From: an uncultured Opitutia bacterium
GTDB lineage: Bacteria > Verrucomicrobiota > Verrucomicrobiia > Opitutales > Opitutaceae
DNA: 15,457 nt
Assembly: GCA_903938935.1 (NCBI GenBank)
Contig: CAJAFD010000460.1
Coordinates: forward strand, 1-15,457
Reading direction: 5' to 3'
Both the position numbers and the translations under genes were made by a program. Under the pieces are notes generated by a model. It saw nothing but the letters and a program-made list of their open reading frames with translations. It had not been told where the DNA came from and ran no database searches. This document shows, piece after piece, positions 13,390-15,457 of the stretch. Numbering within the stretch: position 1 is the first letter of the stretch; every line of letters begins with the position of its first letter.

Positions 13390-15231
13390 ATGTCCACGCC
13401 CGCTCCGCAAAAATTCGAGTTCCAAGCCGAGATCAAGCAGCTCCTCGATATCGTCATTCATTCGCTCTACACGGAAAAAGAAATCTTCGTCCGCGAATTG
13501 GTTTCTAACGCCTCCGACGCGCTCGAAAAGCTGCGCCACACGCAGATCACGGAAAAAGACATTTTTGACGATAAGGCCGAGCTCGCGATCAACGTCACCA
13601 CCGACGACAAAGCCAAAACCCTCACGATTGAAGATTTCGGCATCGGCATGACCCGCGCCGAACTCGTCGAAAACCTCGGCACCATCGCCCACTCCGGCTC
13701 CAAGCAATTTCTCAAAGCCCTCGGCGAAGGCGGCGCCAAGAACACCAATCTCATCGGCCAGTTCGGCGTCGGTTTCTACTCGGCGTTCATGGTCGCGAAG
13801 TCCGTCAAAGTTTACTCTCACTCTTGGCGCGCCGGCGAAGCTGGCCACGTCTGGTCAAGCGACGGCTCCGGCAGCTACGAAGTCGAAGCGGCCGACGATC
13901 TCCATCGCGGTTGCAAAATCGTCATCGAGCTCAAAGACGACTGCGGCGACTACGCTCAAGAATGGAAAATCAAAGAAATCCTCGAGCGTTACAGCGCGTT
14001 TGTTTCCTTCCCGATTAACCTCAACGGCAAACGCATCAACACCATCCAGGCACTCTGGCTGCGTTCCAAGAACGAGATCAAGGACGAGGAATACACCGAG
14101 TTCTACAAATTCCAGTCCCACGCCCACGACGAGCCCCGCCTGCGCTTGCACTTCAGCGCCGACGCCCCGCTCGCCATCAACGCCCTTCTCTTCCTCCCCA
14201 AGGACAACTCCGAAAAATTCGGCATGTCCCGCCTCGAGGCCTCCGTCTCGCTCTACTGCCGCAAGGTCCTCATCGACGCCAAACCCAAGGACATTCTCCC
14301 CGAATGGCTGCGCTTCATGAAGGGCGTCATTGATAGCGAAGACCTCCCGCTCAACATCTCCCGCGAGACGATGCAGGACCGCTCCCTCATCGAGAAACTC
14401 AACAAAGTCGTCACAAAGCGCTTCCTGAAATTCCTCGCCGACGAAGCCGAAGCCCGCCCTGAGACCTACAACGAATTTTACGCTGAGTTCGGCATCTTCC
14501 TCAAAGAAGGCGCCGCGATGGACTACACGCACAAGGAGCAACTCACCAAACTCCTCCGCTTCGAATCCTCCCTCACCGACAAGGGCAAGACCACCTCCCT
14601 CACCGATTACGTCGGCCGCATGGGCGCCGACCAAAAAGAAATTTACTACCTCGTCGGCCCGAACCGCGCCGCCCTCGAATCCGGCCCGTATCTCGAAGGC
14701 TTCAAAGCCCGCAACCTCGAGGTCATCTTCTGCTACGAAGCCGTCGATGAATACGTCATGAGCAACGTCCGCGAGTTCGAGGGCAAGAAACTCACCGCCG
14801 CCGATCACGCCGACGTCAAACTCTCCGACATCCCGAAACCCGAGGGCGCCCTCAGCGAAGACGACACGAAGAAACTTACGACTTGGCTGAAGGAAACCCT
14901 CGGCGCCCGCGTCGAGGAAGTGAAAGCTAGCGACCGCCTCGTCGACTCGCCGGCCCTCGCCGTCAACGCCGACAAATTCATGTCCCCGCAGATGCGCCGC
15001 ATGATGAAGGCCATGAAAAAAGACGGCGCCGACGAACCCGTGAAGGTCACACTCGAGATCAACCCTCGCTCCGTCGTGATGAAGCGCCTCTTCGAAACGC
15101 ATGCGACGGCGCCCGAAAAAGCCAAACTCGTCGCCGAGCAGATCCTCGACAATTCCCTCATCAGCGCCGGCCTCCTCGAAGACGCCACGCCGATGGTCGC
15201 CCGGCTTTATAAGTTGCTCGAGAGCGTCTGA
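13390..15231 (+). CDS. htpG: Chaperone HtpG (bacterial Hsp90)
   Basis: ATP-driven cytosolic dimeric chaperone that helps late folding and stress protection of client proteins. Of 613 residues (E. coli HtpG 624), all three Hsp90 parts are present. The N-terminal GHKL ATPase contains RELVSNASDALEKLR (35-49; E36 activates water, N40 binds Mg-ATP), DFGIGMT (82-88) for adenine binding, the lid around GTIAHSGSKQF (97-107), and GQFGVGFYSAFMV (123-135). The middle domain carries LPLNISRETMQ (319-329), whose R325 corresponds to the catalytic Arg of yeast Hsp90. The C-terminal dimerisation part ends without the eukaryotic EEVD tail. The start ATG 13390 follows CACGCTAACT with no Shine-Dalgarno. It is a single-gene unit behind a terminator. 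I found no CIRCE element or convincing heat-shock promoter. Confidence 0.96.
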   Translation: MSTPAPQKFEFQAEIKQLLDIVIHSLYTEKEIFVRELVSNASDALEKLRHTQITEKDIFDDKAELAINVTTDDKAKTLTIEDFGIGMTRAELVENLGTIAHSGSKQFLKALGEGGAKNTNLIGQFGVGFYSAFMVAKSVKVYSHSWRAGEAGHVWSSDGSGSYEVEAADDLHRGCKIVIELKDDCGDYAQEWKIKEILERYSAFVSFPINLNGKRINTIQALWLRSKNEIKDEEYTEFYKFQSHAHDEPRLRLHFSADAPLAINALLFLPKDNSEKFGMSRLEASVSLYCRKVLIDAKPKDILPEWLRFMKGVIDSEDLPLNISRETMQDRSLIEKLNKVVTKRFLKFLADEAEARPETYNEFYAEFGIFLKEGAAMDYTHKEQLTKLLRFESSLTDKGKTTSLTDYVGRMGADQKEIYYLVGPNRAALESGPYLEGFKARNLEVIFCYEAVDEYVMSNVREFEGKKLTAADHADVKLSDIPKPEGALSEDDTKKLTTWLKETLGARVEEVKASDRLVDSPALAVNADKFMSPQMRRMMKAMKKDGADEPVKVTLEINPRSVVMKRLFETHATAPEKAKLVAEQILDNSLISAGLLEDATPMVARLYKLLESV

Positions 15232-15237
15232 TTTTTT

Positions 15238-15457
15238 TCAGCGCTTAACTCCGTACGTCCAACATCTGCCGCGGTCGTAGTCCTGCGACCGCGGCCAGTC
15301 CTTGCGTGAACACTCCGTGATCGCGCCCTTCATCGCCGCGGGCAATTCCGTCCGGAAAAAATCTAGGCCGTTCAACGAGCTTGGTTCTTGGATCGAAGCA
15401 GCGTGGTGTTGCCCGCGTCCGATGGGCGGAACCCGAACCGCACCCTCATGCGCGGAA
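15238..15457 (-). CDS. Open minus-strand frame running off the edge (doubtful partial gene)
   Basis: From the right edge inward on the minus strand one frame is open for 72 codons and ends at TGA 15240-15238, just behind the htpG stop. The predicted end includes NGLDFFRTELPAAMKGAITE and a Trp/Arg/Asp-rich tail partly encoded by the GC palindrome. I recognise no family. A plus-strand frame from TTG 15302 is also open to the edge, so openness is weak evidence in this GC-rich DNA. It could be the 3' end of a convergent gene or repeat-derived non-coding DNA. Confidence 0.2.
   Translation of the reverse strand, partial: SAHEGAVRVPPIGRGQHHAASIQEPSSLNGLDFFRTELPAAMKGAITECSRKDWPRSQDYDRGRCWTYGVKR
15268..15295. 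repeat. Strong GC palindrome (REP-like) downstream of htpG
   Basis: GCCGCGGTCG (15268-15277) is exactly complementary to CGACCGCGGC (15286-15295). The 8-nt middle TAGTCCTG can extend the stem by a wobble and an A-T pair, leaving GTCC as tetraloop. It begins 36 nt after the htpG stop. There is no T-run on either side, so it is not a classical terminator. It looks like a dispersed intergenic palindromic repeat that may protect mRNA ends or act as an extended-hairpin stop, but the dispersed nature cannot be shown from one copy. Confidence 0.6.

Noticed and set aside
13855..15102. 415-codon open frame on the minus strand inside htpG
   Set aside because: Antisense to a highly conserved gene; composition typical of shadow frames.
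1..15457. CRISPR array, tRNA, rRNA, insertion sequence, phage or defence genes
   Set aside because: Looked for on both strands; no regularly spaced repeats, cloverleaf, transposase motifs, terminal inverted repeats or defence domains were seen.

Overview
The window is GC-rich Gram-negative DNA. The gene content (an LptF/LptG permease, DgkA, HtpG, a secreted ARSB-like sulfatase and a secreted GH106-like glycosidase), the Arg/Ala/Pro-rich codon pattern and the near absence of Shine-Dalgarno motifs at operon-leading starts all suggest a Verrucomicrobiota bacterium, probably of the Opitutales/Opitutaceae type. That placement is an inference from style and content; the window has no rRNA or other marker gene.

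Left part (1-1979): possibly the last codons of an upstream gene, then a hairpin-rich leader, dgkA (GTG start), and a 72-residue membrane protein 15 nt behind it. These converge on an lptF/lptG-type permease on the minus strand, with only 16 nt between the stops. A 247-nt divergent intergenic region (1968-2214) follows and carries a degenerate 12-bp tandem repeat.

Centre (2215-9047): a complete branched-chain amino acid (HAAT/Liv type) ABC importer operon on the plus strand. Three tandem paralogous periplasmic binding proteins are followed by livH, livM, livG and livF. Several junctions overlap or nearly touch (TTGA between the second and third receptors, TGATG between livM and livG, 2 nt between livG and livF). 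One transporter core is therefore probably served by three receptors. The third receptor lacks one residue in the loop that, in E. coli LivJ/LivK, holds the ligand alpha-ammonium group, so the receptors probably differ in ligand.

Right part (9120-13287): a secreted sulfatase of the N-acetylgalactosamine-4-sulfatase (ARSB) type and a secreted GH106-like (alpha-L-rhamnosidase family) enzyme, on the same strand and 145 nt apart. This is a small catabolic pair for a sulfated, probably deoxyhexose-containing glycan. The gap holds two 10-bp tandem duplications and a 13-bp motif that also occurs upstream of the transporter operon. A strong intrinsic terminator ends the glycosidase transcript.

End (13390-15457): htpG (bacterial Hsp90), then 226 nt with a strong GC palindrome and a weak minus-strand open frame running off the edge.

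No tRNA, rRNA, CRISPR array, insertion sequence or phage gene was seen. The gene families are all known. The unusual points are the triple-receptor transporter and the short repeats in the two main regulatory gaps.
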